The position numbers were made by a program, and so were the translations under genes. Of a stretch of DNA of 64,000 nucleotides, positions 11,150-22,327 are shown piece by piece. This DNA comes from Papaver somniferum (Eukaryota > Streptophyta > Magnoliopsida > Ranunculales > Papaveraceae). Under the pieces are notes generated by a model. That model saw only the letters and a program-made list of their open reading frames with translations. It made no database searches and was not told where the DNA came from. The DNA is taken from contig NC_039367.1 of assembly GCF_003573695.1 (NCBI RefSeq), forward strand, positions 163,882,542-163,946,541, read 5' to 3'. Positions within the stretch are counted from its first letter, which is position 1. The number at the start of each line of letters is the position of its first letter.

Positions 11150-12185
11150 ATCTAGCTTTCAGAATGAGCTTTGTTACTTTATAGTCCTCAATTGTTCATC
11201 TTCATTCTTGTCCCGACCCGACAAAAATCTGGCCTATAAGATTTATTATAAAATAGAAAAATAAATAAAAAAACAAATTTAAAACTAATATCAAATAAAA
11301 AAATTAATCAAGGGCAATTATGTAATTTATCTACCTTAGAAGACCTTTTTCATCCCACTACCACTACTTCTGCCACCACCACCAGTAACGTCATCACTAT
11401 ACCATTCTCACCAACACCCACCACCATTATCCCATCGCTGATCCACCACCCCTCATACCACCACAACCACCTTTAATGTCATTTGATTTAATATAAAATA
11501 AGTTTATTATGTACTGTATTAATGAAATATATTTATTCTATTAGTTTAAAAAAATTATTATGAAATATCAATAAAATATTTTTTAATTGAAAATTAAGTA
11601 AACTAATCATTTTGGGCCCTAAATTTAGCTTTCCCGAGAATGAATCCAGAGCGTCCTAGTTTGGTATCTGACATTCAGATGTTGGTTTCTTTATAGACCT
11701 CAACTGTTCATCGTTCTTTCTGTCCCGACCCGATAAAAATCTGGCATATAATATTTATTTTAATTTAAATTTTTTTTTAAAAAACTAAATAAAAACAAAT
11801 ATAAAAACTAATACTGTATCAAATAAAAAGAATAAACCAAGGGTAACTAATTAATTTATCTACCTTAGGACACCTTTCTCATCCTACTACCACTACTTCT
11901 TCCACGACCACCACCATTAACGTCATCACTCCACCATTCTCACCAACACCCACCGCTGATCCACCATCCCCGCCCACCATCACAACCACCATTAGTGCCA
12001 ACTGATTTTGTATAAAATAAATTTATTATGATGTACTGTATTAATGGAAGTGTATTTATTTGATTAGTTATACAAACATTTATTATGAAACATTAATAGA
12101 ACATTTATTCTTTAAAGTTAATTAAATTGATCATCTTACAGCCGTAGATTTAGCTTTCCCAAGAATCAATCCTGACCGCTCTTTT
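11150..12185 (+). repeat. tandem pair of about 515-bp repeats
   Basis: Two diverged head-to-tail copies meet near 11660. Each has TTATAG, TCCCGACCCGA, an AT-rich stretch, TCTACCTTAG, a CCACTACTTCT-rich pyrimidine block with many CCACCA, an AT-rich tail, then TTTAGCTTTCCC. The start markers are about 512 bp apart. I see no terminal inverted repeats or coding region, so the class is unknown. Confidence 0.65.
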
Positions 12186-12333
12186 TAACTTGCCCAAGTT
12201 GTCCAAACTATACTTTATAAGGGAGATTAGCTAGCTTCATTGTTAGGCGAAAAGAAATCAATGTTTATGTTATTAGATTTTGTCACATTGGACATTACGA
12301 TCTGTTTATTTTGTATACAGAAACTAAAATCTC

Positions 12334-13189
12334 ATGGATAGGATCAGCGATTTACCTGACTCGCTTATACATTATATCCTATCTTTCCTTGAAATCAAGG
12401 ATGTTGCTAGAACTTCTTTGCTACCAAAAAGATGGACTCCAATATGGACATCTATACACACTCTTGTTTTTCGGGAGTGGTATCAAGATTCCGAACTCGA
12501 TAAGTTCATGGATTTTGTGGATAGAACACTGCTTCTTCATGATTCATCATCAAATATTCAGAACATCTGCATTAACATGGATGAGCACTTCAATGCATCT
12601 AGGGTTCATTCATGGATCTCTAGTACAACAAAACGTAATATTAAAGAACTCATTCTCAATTTTAATCAAAAGGAACATTTTTTTATTCCTTTGTCTCTTT
12701 TTACATGTAAATCATTGATTACGTTGGAGCCAAGTGCAACCTCTAATATCCATCTTCCTAAAACTGTCTTTTCCAAACCTGAAGAGCCTTACACTCTGTT
12801 GCATCCAATTTGCCAATGAGCAACACCTGTCTAATTGCCCTGTCCTTGAATATGTGATTTTGGATTACCGCACATGGTTTGGTGTGAGAAATTTCTGTAT
12901 CGCAACTCCTGCACTGAAACTCTTGGAAATTAACAACAACGTATCGGATGAGGATGGTTTACAAGACCGTGCTTTCAAAATTAATGCACCAAATCTAGTG
13001 GCACTTGCCTATCGTGGCAGTCTGGCGAAGGAATATGTTCTTTCCATCTTTCAAACACTAGAATCTGCTACTGTTCTCATTTGTAGATGGTCTATAAAAA
13101 GTGAGCAAAAAATCGATGCAGCTGTAAGCAAGTTTTTTCAAGCGGTTGCACATGTACAAACTCTAACAATATATGATCAAACCCTAGAG
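12334..13189 (+). pseudogene. F-box/LRR/FBD protein B, exon 1 (frameshifted)
   Basis: The gene starts MDRISDLPDSLIHYILSFLE, the canonical N-terminal F-box of plant F-box/LRR/FBD proteins, followed by ARTSLLPKRW and WTSI. The region after it holds degenerate leucine-rich repeats: SCNxPVLE-type NCPVLEYVIL, TPALKLLEIN and APNLVALAYRG. One extra T in the run at about 12768-12772 shifts the frame between HLPKTVF and PNLKSLTL. The exon ends TATGATCAAACCCTAGAG with donor GT at 13190. Such proteins are substrate receptors of SCF ubiquitin ligases. The gene is dead; see exons 2 and 3 for the transposon breaks. Confidence 0.85.
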
Positions 13190-13298
13190 GTGTATTTTTT
13201 TCTTCCGCTCTCTTTATGTTATATATTTTCATGCATTATATGGTCAATCGGACTCCTCAACACTGACATACTTGTTGTTAGTGCCTTTTGATGAATAG

Positions 13299-13454
13299 GT
13301 TCTCTCCATGGTAGACGATTTCGTAGACATCCTACCTACGTTTCATAATTTGGAAAAGCTGTTCCTGAATCAAGGAGAAACCACTGATAATTATAAATCA
13401 TTATTTTCATTGCTCAAAGCAGCACCTAATTTGACTCGGCTTGTATTTGACGAT
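13299..13454 (+). pseudogene. F-box/LRR/FBD protein B, exon 2
   Basis: This 52-codon exon lies between acceptor ATAG (before 13299) and donor GT (13455). It encodes VLSMVDDFVDILPTFHNL, EKLFLNQGETTD and LFSLLKAAPNLTRLVFDD. It matches the second exons of the paralogues at 56397-56536 (minus) and 58481-58640 (plus), which supports the intron positions. The downstream intron carries a hAT element. Confidence 0.75.
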
Positions 13455-13564
13455 GTAATTACTCAAACTTTTGAGGTTTAATATCTGTCTTTTAGGAATA
13501 TAGCAAAAGTAACGTCAATCATTCTTAAAGGCACGTTTTTTAATGATTAAGTGATAATCTTGTA

Positions 13565-14284
13565 TATGGGTGGGACTTGGTTTGGTTGGTCGGGTTGGAA
13601 GGCTTGGCCGAGGCAGATCCGAGGTATAAATTTTTTGCCCAAATTTCCCATGAAACCCGTGGAACCCATGGAGGTGTTGCCCAAGTCCCGCCCAAGTTAT
13701 ATTCCTCGGGGTTCCCCGGGTTTCTCGGGTTGACCCATGCTAATAATACTTACAACACAAAAATTGTGGATAGTTGCAGGGGTTCACTTAACTATGCACC
13801 AACGATGTTTTCATTTTCACTTTTTGTGTACAGTAGCACTCAACTCAGTATATTCTATGTTAGTTTTTTAAAGAAATATTATCAAAACATTCGGTAACTA
13901 TAAGATTTAATTATTGGATTTAGCATATATTTCCAAATAACTTATGATTATCGACAATAGGAAGTTTTTCTGGTATTGAATTAATAATGAAACATATATG
14001 ATTTATATTTTCATTATTAGGTTTGAAGATAATAGCTAAAATTGCTCTTAATAGATAAAATTACCAATTATAAAAATAGTTTATATAATTATATTATAGT
14101 TTCTCGGATTGGGTGGGTTGCCCGGATTAGAAATATTTGTGGCCGTGCTTTCCCAAGTTTAATTCGGGTTTATTAAAATTGTACCCGAACTTGTCCAAAC
14201 TGTTAAAATACATTGCTCATGTCCACCCAACGTTCGGGTTGGGCATGGGTTGGGTGGGTTGACCCAACCCAAGTCCCACCCCTA
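13565..14284. mobile_element. non-autonomous hAT element in intron 2 of gene B
   Basis: The ends are TATGGGTGGGACTTGG and, in reverse complement, TAGGGGTGGGACTTGG. A perfect 8-bp duplication ATCTTGTA flanks the element at 13557-13564 and 14285-14292. Eight-base duplications and TAGGGGTGG-like ends are the signature of hAT transposons. The 720-bp body has no transposase. It has many CGGGTTGGG/CCCAACCC blocks near both ends, which make extended sub-terminal inverted repeats. Confidence 0.88.
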
Positions 14285-14552
14285 ATCTTGTAGTTTTGGA
14301 TCCTATCCATATCACATTCTCTTAGTTTGTCTGTGTATTTATTATGCTTACTCTTTTGATGTTCAATCTGTTTCTTCTTTTTCTAAATCCAAGTCAGTAC
14401 ATCGACCACAATAATGATGAAGAAGAAGAAGTTAGTTGGGATGGTGATATGTTGACAGCAGGATGTTTGTTTCAACACCTCCGTTCAGTTTGCTTTGTGC
14501 ATTTTAGCGGGGATGCAAGGGAGTTGAGATGGTTGAAGCTAATTTTGAAGAA

Positions 14553-15686
14553 GTTTGATTTTAACAGAACTCTCACTAATGATGAAGTTAATTCTGTAGC
14601 TGCAATTTTACAGGTAGTTGATACGCCACCAGTCCTTGATACTATACCTGATGTTAGAAGATGGTCTTTAACTTCAGATGGAAACTTCTCAGTTAAATCT
14701 TTATACTCTAAGGTGATTAGTGAGGAGGGAGTGGATAATTTTCCTCATGAATTTGTGTGGGTACATGGAATTCCTCCTAAGGTGAATTTCTTGTTATGGT
14801 GCGCTGTTCATGGAAAGTTAAACTCTCAAGATATGATGCAGTGCAAGGGAGTTGATATTTACAGTTCTTGTAGCTTATGTGGAGATGCACCAAAGTCGTA
14901 GGATCACATACTTCTTCATTTTCAAGTTTCTCACAAGGTTTGGTCCTCTATAACTCCATCTGAGAATTGGGCGTGGGTTTTTCCAGAGACTTTCATTAAT
15001 CTGGCAAGAACTTGGAGCAATAATTGTTAAAATACGGGCATCCAACTCAAAACCAATTGGCAATGAGTGGAGAGGTCCTACGAGATTATAAATCGCAGGA
15101 TCTTAGATTGCCCAACAATGTGGGACTAATAATCTCAACACGCCCCCTCACGTGTAGCCTCGTTGGGTCTAACACGTGGACAAATAAATCCGGTGACGCG
15201 GAGTAAAGGCGCGGTCAAAGACTCGTCGCAAATAGCCTGCTCTGATACCATGTTAAAATACGGGCATCCAACTCAAAACCAATTGGCAATGAGTGGAGAG
15301 GTCCTACGAGATTATAAATCGCAGGATCTTAGATTGCCCAACAATGTGGGACTAATAATCTCAACAATAATCAATTATGCGGCATTGGTAAGGTGATCTG
15401 GAAGCTTATACCTGCAGCTGTAATATGGGTCTTATGGAGGGAAAGAAATTGCCGAGTTTTTGAGGAAAACTACACATACAAGCTTGATGTGGATCTGTGT
15501 AGAGATGCTAAAGTTTTAATTCTCACTTGGGCAGCTGCTTTTGGCAATAGGGTTCATTTAAACTTTACTTACACTGTTCAAAATTGGAACACTGTTTTTG
15601 CTTGATTTTGTTTTATTACTACCTCTGGTAGTGTCTTGTATATTCTTCTTATCTCAATAAAATCTTCTCTTCCTATAAAAAAAAAA
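14553..15686 (+). mobile_element. 5'-truncated L1-type LINE in the FBD exon
   Basis: The LINE encodes only the C-terminal part of ORF2: RRWSLTSDGNFSVKSLY, FVWVHGIPPKVNFLLWCA and CSLCGDAPKS (zf-RVT zinc-binding domain), then IWVLWRERNCRVFEE and NRVHLNF. It ends in TGA at 15603-15605, a short UTR and a poly(A) run at 15677-15686. The 16-bp duplication AGCTAATTTTGAAGAA at 14537-14552 and 15687-15702 proves target-primed integration. A TAG at 14899-14901 and a TRIM insertion break the ORF. A related LINE tail lies at 61648-61950 on the minus strand. Confidence 0.93.
15025..15366 (-). mobile_element. complete TRIM retrotransposon nested in the LINE
   Basis: Two LTRs of 116 bp (15025-15140 and 15251-15366) appear identical over their whole length and start TGTT and end AACA. 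They flank only 110 bp. Adjoining the right LTR is TGCTCTGATACCA (15238-15250), the reverse complement of the TGGTATCAGAGCA primer-binding site for initiator tRNA-Met. The left inner border is CGCCCCCTC, a polypurine tract on the minus strand. The element therefore lies on the minus strand. The 5-bp duplication ATAAT is at 15020-15024 and 15367-15371. It has no coding capacity and needs helper proteins. Identical LTRs mean a recent insertion. Confidence 0.95.
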
Positions 15687-15835
15687 AGCTAATTTTGAAG
15701 AATGCAAAAGCTTTGCAGAAAGTAACTATTGGGAAATATGTCAATCATATAAATGCGCAAAACAAGCAAGTACCTATGTCAGAGTTCTTAAGTCTTCCTA
15801 AAGCCTCCAGTAGATGTGTGATTGAATTCCACTGA

Positions 15836-16529
15836 GATACTGTTTTAAAGTAGTTATCTAGTGTTGTATGGTAAATTCAACTTGCCATCCATCCTGGCGA
15901 ACCAGAACCATTCAATACTAAAGGCATCTTGTTCGCACTATAATGACTCTACAAAGGCTCCATTGTTTCAATTGATGAATGATGCTCTGATCGTGGCTAA
16001 ACAGAGGTATTAATTATGATGTCTTCAATGCACTAGATATTATGCACTATGAATCTTTCTTGAGGGAGCTGAAATTCGGACTAGGTGATGGACAACATGA
16101 TTGTTATCTTTACAATTATCGTGTAAAACATTCATTGAGACCGTCAGAGTTAGGGCCTCTTGTTGTTTGAACACATCTGGAATCTTATTATTATGCTAAG
16201 GACTAGTAGTTGATGAAGTGTTTATTGAACTAATGCACTTGATTCAGAGTTCCTTCATTTTCTTTTTGTTTTAGCGAATAGACATGAATTTTATTTACCT
16301 TATATTAAGTTTATGTCTGTCTATAGTGTCGATTGCTGAGGGCATTACATATTGTTCAGGAGATATCGGGCTTCTGCAGTTGGAAGCTGCAACAAGAAGA
16401 CTATGATATTCCTGCTAGCCTTTTAGAGTTGCATGTAGGTTGCAAAATCCTTGTTGCATAATTAAGATACAAAGTAAGAAAATATGACGACTGGCAACAA
16501 CACATGACTAAAAGCCTTAAGAGAAGAAG
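15836..16529 (+). other. degenerate spacer between FBD gene B and the F-box relic
   Basis: No intact frame. GGAGATATCGGGCTTCTGCA near 16360 resembles GGAGATATCCTGAGCTTCTG near 60108 upstream of copy D, so this is probably decayed F-box-cluster DNA. Confidence 0.35.
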
Positions 16530-16830
16530 CATTCTTTGGTGACCATTGAAATTTTCGAAGAACCCCAGGTTTGTTTTGAATTTTGGACCATGCAATATTA
16601 TGGAGTTCAAGAATCCTGGACACAACGTTATACTTGATTGTTTAACGAGCAACTTGAGCTTGAAGCTTATGTGATCTTTCAAAAATGGTCAGATTCTACT
16701 AAGGAATTGCCATAATTTGGTTATAAAATGTCTTATGGCTCTTCGATGCATGCAGTTATGTCGAAAGCCTAGTTTCACTCAACTCGGGTGCGTATGCCCG
16801 TGGAAATAAAATGGCAGGAACATGAAAAGT
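16530..16830 (+). pseudogene. 3' relic of an F-box-associated gene (copy B)
   Basis: Only the C-terminal end of an F-box-associated domain is left. It includes EFWTMQYYGVQESWTQRY, then a run matching FQKWSDS and the end block AAAGCCTAGTTTCACTCAAC and CGGGTGCGTATGCCCGT, which copies A, D and E share in coding form. Stops and frameshifts are frequent, and the 5' two thirds are not recognisable. Confidence 0.65.
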
Positions 16831-17131
16831 GAGGCTTGAAAAGAACAACAGAGATATATTTCATTGTTCTAGGGATAATAAGAACTAATGAAATTGTTCT
16901 AGGGATAATAAGAACCAATGAAGTACAATTGAGGTAAGACTAAATTTTTTGCATCTGGAAGTTGTATGTGTTTGATATCTTGCGAACCTTTTTAGTTTGT
17001 ATGATATTCTTCATATGGCATTAGTTCTTGTTATATATGCTTATGTTTTCACAGACGATGTGGTTCTGCAATTGTTTAATTGAACAATGAGAGAACTCAG
17101 AACGTATGGATGACCGCGTAAAAGCTAAGCA
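16831..17131 (+). repeat. F-box 3' flank, copy 2 (left part)
   Basis: This matches the flanks of copies A and D (CATCTGGAAGTTGTATG, CGATGTGGTTCTGCAATTG, GACCGCGTAAAAGCTAA). The same flank continues at 23372 beyond the gypsy element, which shows that the element interrupted it. Compared with 27722-27945, about 225 bp of flank are missing at the join. Confidence 0.65.
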
Positions 17132-17665
17132 TGTGCGACCTTAAAAAGAAGAATTTCTCATATCGCTCACTTTGAAGAATCAATCGACATGAGAAGAGGC
17201 AAATGTAGGAGTTAAATATCGCACATATTAATAATCACGCGAAATGAAGAATACAATAAACGCGATGAATATCGCACACATCAAATTGAGACGTCACATC
17301 AGATGATGTCAGGAAAGTCACGGGTAAAGTGTGAGGAGTTATGTGAAGATGTGAGATATGCGAAGATGAGCAATTGTATATGAGCAAATATGTCGCACAG
17401 AGATCCCGAAAATAAAAGAATTCTTAGCTGACATCCACTATGTAAACCCCCATATAAAGGAGAGAGAAGTTGTCTTGTAAAAGGTTGGAAGAGAGACTGT
17501 AAGAGAGAGAAAGTGAGTTTAATGTACAAAAGTGTTATTGTAAGTTTCCATCAACCTTGTAAATAATCTGAATATATTCCATCAATGAGATAATTTCGCA
17601 TAATGATTACATAGAGAAACAATTAGGTTAATTGAAGTGTAGTTGTAAGATTTCTTACAACTACA
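17132..17665 (+). repeat. 5' LTR of the gag-protease gypsy element
   Basis: The 534-bp LTR begins TGTGCGACC and ends TTACAACTACA, followed by TTTTTGGCGCTAG, a primer-binding-site-like start. A CCATATAAAGG box stands at about 17450. The motif ATATGTCGCAC recurs in the element. Confidence 0.8.
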
Positions 17666-17756
17666 TTTTTGGCGCTAGAAAACAGCTCTGGATGATAAAT
17701 CCTGATATCATATCATAAATCCAAAAATAAAATAGTGAGATCAAAACATTTAGCAA

Positions 17757-20017
17757 ATGGTAAGAATTGAATCTGTTGTGGAACAAGGAATGGCGACTAG
17801 AAGGAGTAACAGACTCGCTGAACGAAGAAGAATTACAAATCTTGAGCAAGAAGAAGAAGAAAGAATGAACGAAAATCAAAGAGAAGAAAATCCAATTTGA
17901 TTTCAGCGAGGACAAGAACAAAATGTTGATTATGATAGAGTAAGTGTACACACTGCGATGACAAATTCTACAGAAGAAGAACAGAGAAATGGGAACGCAG
18001 AACCAATTACAGCAGCGAAGGAAATATGACGATTGCAGAGCTTAGGAAAAAATTAATAATCGAAAGAAAGAGGGAAGAAGGGGAGCGTGCGAACCTGATC
18101 CGACAAAATGATGATTTACGAGAAGAGAATCTCAGATTGCAAGAACAACGGTCAAGAAGCGTTACACGCTCAAGATCAAGATCCAGTAGGAATTCTTCCA
18201 GACAGATCCAATCTAATCGAAGAAACGATAGGCGAGACCAACATATGGAGGTTATTGAAGAAAACTCACAAGAAGATGAAAATTTGGAAGATCACAGGGA
18301 AAGATGACGTATAATTGAGTTAGCAACTAATCGTTATGAGCATCCGCGCGAACTTCTTCGAAGAGCGAATACCAATCGTGAAAGAGAAGAAGAATGTCCA
18401 AGGCAAGGACAAATGATATTACATGGTAGGGAGACGCCCAGAGAAGAATATGAGCGCGAACGAGAAGCTGCGCGTGCAGGGGATAAACAGCAAAGAAGGG
18501 AGGAGTAAGAAGAAAGAGAATTACAAAGAGAATTGCATTATATTGATATTAGAAGAAGGGGGCGCGAACATCATCGCATAGAAGATACGAATTAAGGTCG
18601 AATGACACCACAAGAAAGAGAAATATCAAGACATCGATATGATCGCACATGCAATGAAGAAAGACACGACAAAATACGAATTGAAACAAATGCTAAAAGG
18701 TGTTGGCGAAGAAGATAGGAAGATGAAAAACAGGAGATACAAGAGGCAATACACCAAAATAATCATGAGAACATATTGAGACAAGCAAGGATAAAAAGAC
18801 CTATGCAATAAGATTTGGATCAATCGTTCAACAACAAAATACTCAGGGAGATGGCAGAATTAAGAGAAATGATGACTGTAAAAAGAAATGATGGGAGAAA
18901 ACAACTAGAAGAAGCAGTGGAAGAAGCAGGAAAAAATCCATTTAAAAAAGAAATTCAAAGAGCACCGATACCATCTAAGTGCAGTTTGCCTGCATTCACA
19001 AGCATATTTGACGGAAGTGCATGCGCGATCCAACATGTGAAGGCTTACTCTAGATGTTTATTGCAGTGGGAAAATTATGATGCAGTAATGTGCAAGTATT
19101 TTTCTGCAAGCTTAGTAGGTGAAGATCTGAAGTGGTTTGAAGGATTACCTGTAGAGTCCATTGGTTCGTTCCATCATTTACAAAACATCTTTTTGGGGCA
19201 GTACATAAGTAATAATCTATCAAGACCAGGGATTGAAACTGCATTTGGACTTCGCAGAAGAACTAATGAAAGCTTACGTCATCCAACGACTTGCTGGAGA
19301 ACAATGTGTAGTGAAATGGGAAAGAGGGTGGACGAGAGACATCTTATTCTGGCATTCATAAATGCTCTTTTCGCGACAGATCTATTGTACACCCAAATTT
19401 TTAGAGTAAAACGTACAATTACAATGTCAGAATTACGCGAATTTCAAGAAGAATATATAGCCCTCGAAGAAAAGCAGAGAGATATGAAATCTCTACCAGT
19501 CGCAGTAACAGATTCGAAAGGTGGAAATACAAGTTTACTCCCGAGACTCACGAATGCTGTTGCGAGTACATCGCAGAGAAATCAAGGAAGGAGTAACGCA
19601 GAGATGGAACAAAAATTAGTAGCTATGGGCAGTGCAGATCACGCAGAGTTTGAAAAAGAGTACAAAGATAGACGACTTCAAAAATATGGAAATAATGATA
19701 TAGCTCAGCCAGTTAACTCTACAGGACACCAAACAAATTATAAAAAGAAAGCTGGAAGAATAGTGTGGGAACAAGTAAATCTGCCAAAACTAAACATTAC
19801 AGTAGATAAAGTATGGGAAACTGCTCTCCTAATGGATGATATTCCAGAACCACATAATGCAGGCAAAGAGACACCACCAGGGAGGAGGAGTAAAGATTAT
19901 TGTGTCTATCACAGATTCCATGGTCATACAACTAGCAATTGCAGAATTGTGAGGAAGATTATATTGCGGATGATCGAGCAGGGGAAATTAGACCACTTTC
20001 TACTAAATCAAACATGA
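17757..20017 (+). pseudogene. gypsy gag (Tat/Retand type), several stops
   Basis: It starts MVRIESVVEQGMATRRSNRL and is highly charged (Glu/Arg-rich coiled coil), with a TGA or TAA about every 100 codons up to 18811. One frameshift lies near 18010. From 18815 an open stretch of 400 codons holds the capsid-like domain (FTSIFDGSACAIQHVKAYSR, WFEGLPVESIGSFHHLQNIF) and a zinc-knuckle-like end, YCVYHRFHGHTTSNCRIV. The C/H pattern and GKLDHFL tail are those of Tat-lineage gags. The protein would form the virus-like particle. The stops make it non-functional. Confidence 0.85.
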
Positions 20018-20089
20018 AATTTTCCACCACCACCGTCTCAAGGAAATAAATACGGAAAAGAAATTGATAGGAACACATTTTTTATTGAG

Positions 20090-20854
20090 GTGGGAGCAAA
20101 AGCAAAGAATCTATTCTGTAACTCGATCATACATTCATTCAAAACCATAGAAGATTTTCATGATAATATCTTAATTCGAGTATATGCAAGAGATGATGAA
20201 GGAAGGGAAATTTTCAACCTGGCAAAAGTACCATCCTTGAAAGACTGGCAAAATCAGAAGATTTCGTTCAGCGCAGACGAAGTCCTATAAGGAAAAGCTT
20301 CGCATGAATGCCCGTTAGTGGTAATATTTGGAATCAACCCGAAACCATTAGAAGAAGATGAAGAAAAAGAAGAGAAAAATACTTGGGCAATAAATATAAT
20401 TCTTATAGACACTGGAAGTTCAGTCGATATTCTATTTTATCACACATACAAAACAATGGGTGGTAGAGACGAAGAATTGATCCCCTCAACATACAATATC
20501 TATGGTTTTAATGGATCTGCGAACAAACCAAAAGGGGAAGTAACTATGAGGATTCTTCTGCAAAGCTTACCGACAGATATCACATTCTGTGTAGTTTATG
20601 TCGAGTCACCATATAATGCTTTAATCGGAAGACCTTGGCTGCATAGCATACTAGCTGTCACATCAACTTTTCATCAGTGTATAAAGTTCCCTTTACCGAA
20701 AGGTGTTGGAATTATAAGAGGGGACACAGTTGAAAGTAAAAGTTGTCAAGAAATTGATATTGATAGATGCGAAGCAAGGGAGTCTAAGCGAAGAAATTGG
20801 CAAAAGAATGCAGCAGATAGTAAAAAAGCAGAAAGATTAATGGTCGATATTTGA
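20090..20854 (+). pseudogene. gypsy aspartic protease, same frame as gag
   Basis: This continues the gag frame past TGA at 20015-20017 and contains TAA at 20288-20290. The protease core is LIDTGSSVDILFYHTYKTMG (catalytic DTG) and NALIGRPWLHSILAVTSTFH, typical of the plant gypsy protease before RT. It ends at 20854, and no RT follows, although the frame normally continues into pol. The enzyme would cleave the gag-pol precursor. Confidence 0.85.
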
Positions 20855-22327
20855 GGAAGTATAATGAAATCGAGTAACGGAAGGAATGAAAACAACACTT
20901 GATGAAAAGTTTATGGTGGAAGGAAATTGATAGAAGAAATCAATAAAGGGAGTAGTAAAAATGGATAATAAAAGATGCAGATGCATAGCAACAGAAGCAA
21001 CAAAATGAATGGAGACGAAACATCATAAAGTGGAGCGCAAAAGGATGTTCGCACAATGCCAGTTGAATGATTATAAACATGGGCGACATATTCGTATGGT
21101 ATGTCGCACACATGCGAATTTCGGAAGATTCAGAAATAAGGAAGACAAATGCATATAACGAATATGTATGATTTTCTTTGAATCAGATGATTTGATAAAA
21201 ACTTTAAATTCATATGGTAAAACCATATAAAGAAAATACAAAGAAAAATCTTTACAATAAGACCTTTATAAAAGGCTACAAAAAATGATATTTATTATCA
21301 TATTAGTTAGGAATCCAAATATGGCGTGCACCCTAGTTCGCTCATATGCAAGAGGAAAAATAGTAAGACCTAACGCACGTCATAATTGGAAAGACCTAGA
21401 AGGCATGAGTCAAGGAAAGGCTACACCGACCCCGGAACTTGAGTTGTGGAAATTTGGGGTGAGAATTAAATGATAATGCCCATCTGAGAGAGATACCTTA
21501 AATTTTAGATTGAGAGCCTAAGGTGAGAAAGGCTCTCCTAAGGAGTGCAGAAACTCGATCAGGGCGCCGAGGTACAAGGTTGAGTCTAGAGTGCCCGGGA
21601 CGTATGGACAAGTCCTGACTATGATGCATTCGGTCTAAAGATACCCCACTTAGGGTGCAATCTTGATGCCATAAGCCCTATAGGTAGTGTATGCGAGATC
21701 GTGAAATCAACTGGTCATTGAAAAGCGGGATGGAAAGAGCCATAAGCTTAACTAGATAGAGGTAAGCTTCCTTGAAGGGAAAACCAGGGGGAAGATAAGG
21801 ACGACACCCTCCATTAGGGAGCTGAATTGTCAAAAGACGTAAATATCGCAAGGCTTTTACTCATGGGAGTAGTAAGACTTGAGTTATTTACGCGAATTAA
21901 ACTGAAGAGAAAATAATACAAAGAGAAAATGGTAAAATGAGATCAATGGGTCAATACACTATGGTGTCATGACTGCCTGCGATTTCATCGCACATAAAAG
22001 AGGCAGCATAAGACCTTTACATAGGAAGGCACAAATAAGACCTCACGAATAATATAAAGTTAATTCTCAAAAGATTCCCATATGCTCGCACCAATAGAAT
22101 CTCTGGATAAAGGATAACAATTATCTTGGTATAATCAAAGACATAACAAATAACAAGAGGCAGGAATGGGGATGCGAAAGAAGTGTTATTTGCCACATTT
22201 TGATAATATTACTTGTATACGAGGAAGACACAAATATGAAGCGAAAAAAAGAAGAATCATATTAAAAGATGAAAGATGAGTTTACAAGAATCTACAAGTA
22301 TATTATAATAGGAAGAAGCAAATAATT
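20855..22327. other. internal non-coding region where gypsy pol should be
   Basis: About 1.5 kb between protease and the antisense ORF has no RT, RNase H or integrase motif on either strand. Fragments of LTR-like text (ATATTCGTATGGTATGTCGCAC near 21090) recur. Non-coding DNA appears to have replaced or deleted pol. Confidence 0.6.

Larger units (their letters stand above)
14398..15835 (+). pseudogene. F-box/LRR/FBD protein B, exon 3 (FBD) split by a LINE
   Basis: The acceptor GTCAG precedes 14398. The exon reads YIDHNNDEEEEVSWDGDM, LTAGCLFQHLRSVCF and ELRWLKLILK, then is cut at 14552. It resumes after the insertion at 15687-15702 as NAKALQKVTIGKYVNH, MSEFLSLPKASSRC and VIEFH, stopping at TGA 15833-15835. 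Removing 14553-15702 restores one reading frame through the FBD domain, so the exon was intact here before the LINE arrived. Homologous exons stand at 55999-56290, 58725-59000 and 62395-62556 with 63926-64000. Confidence 0.85.

Noticed and set aside
13577..13897. 106-codon plus-strand frame
   Set aside because: It lies wholly inside the non-autonomous hAT element and is a by-product of its GC-rich terminal repeats.
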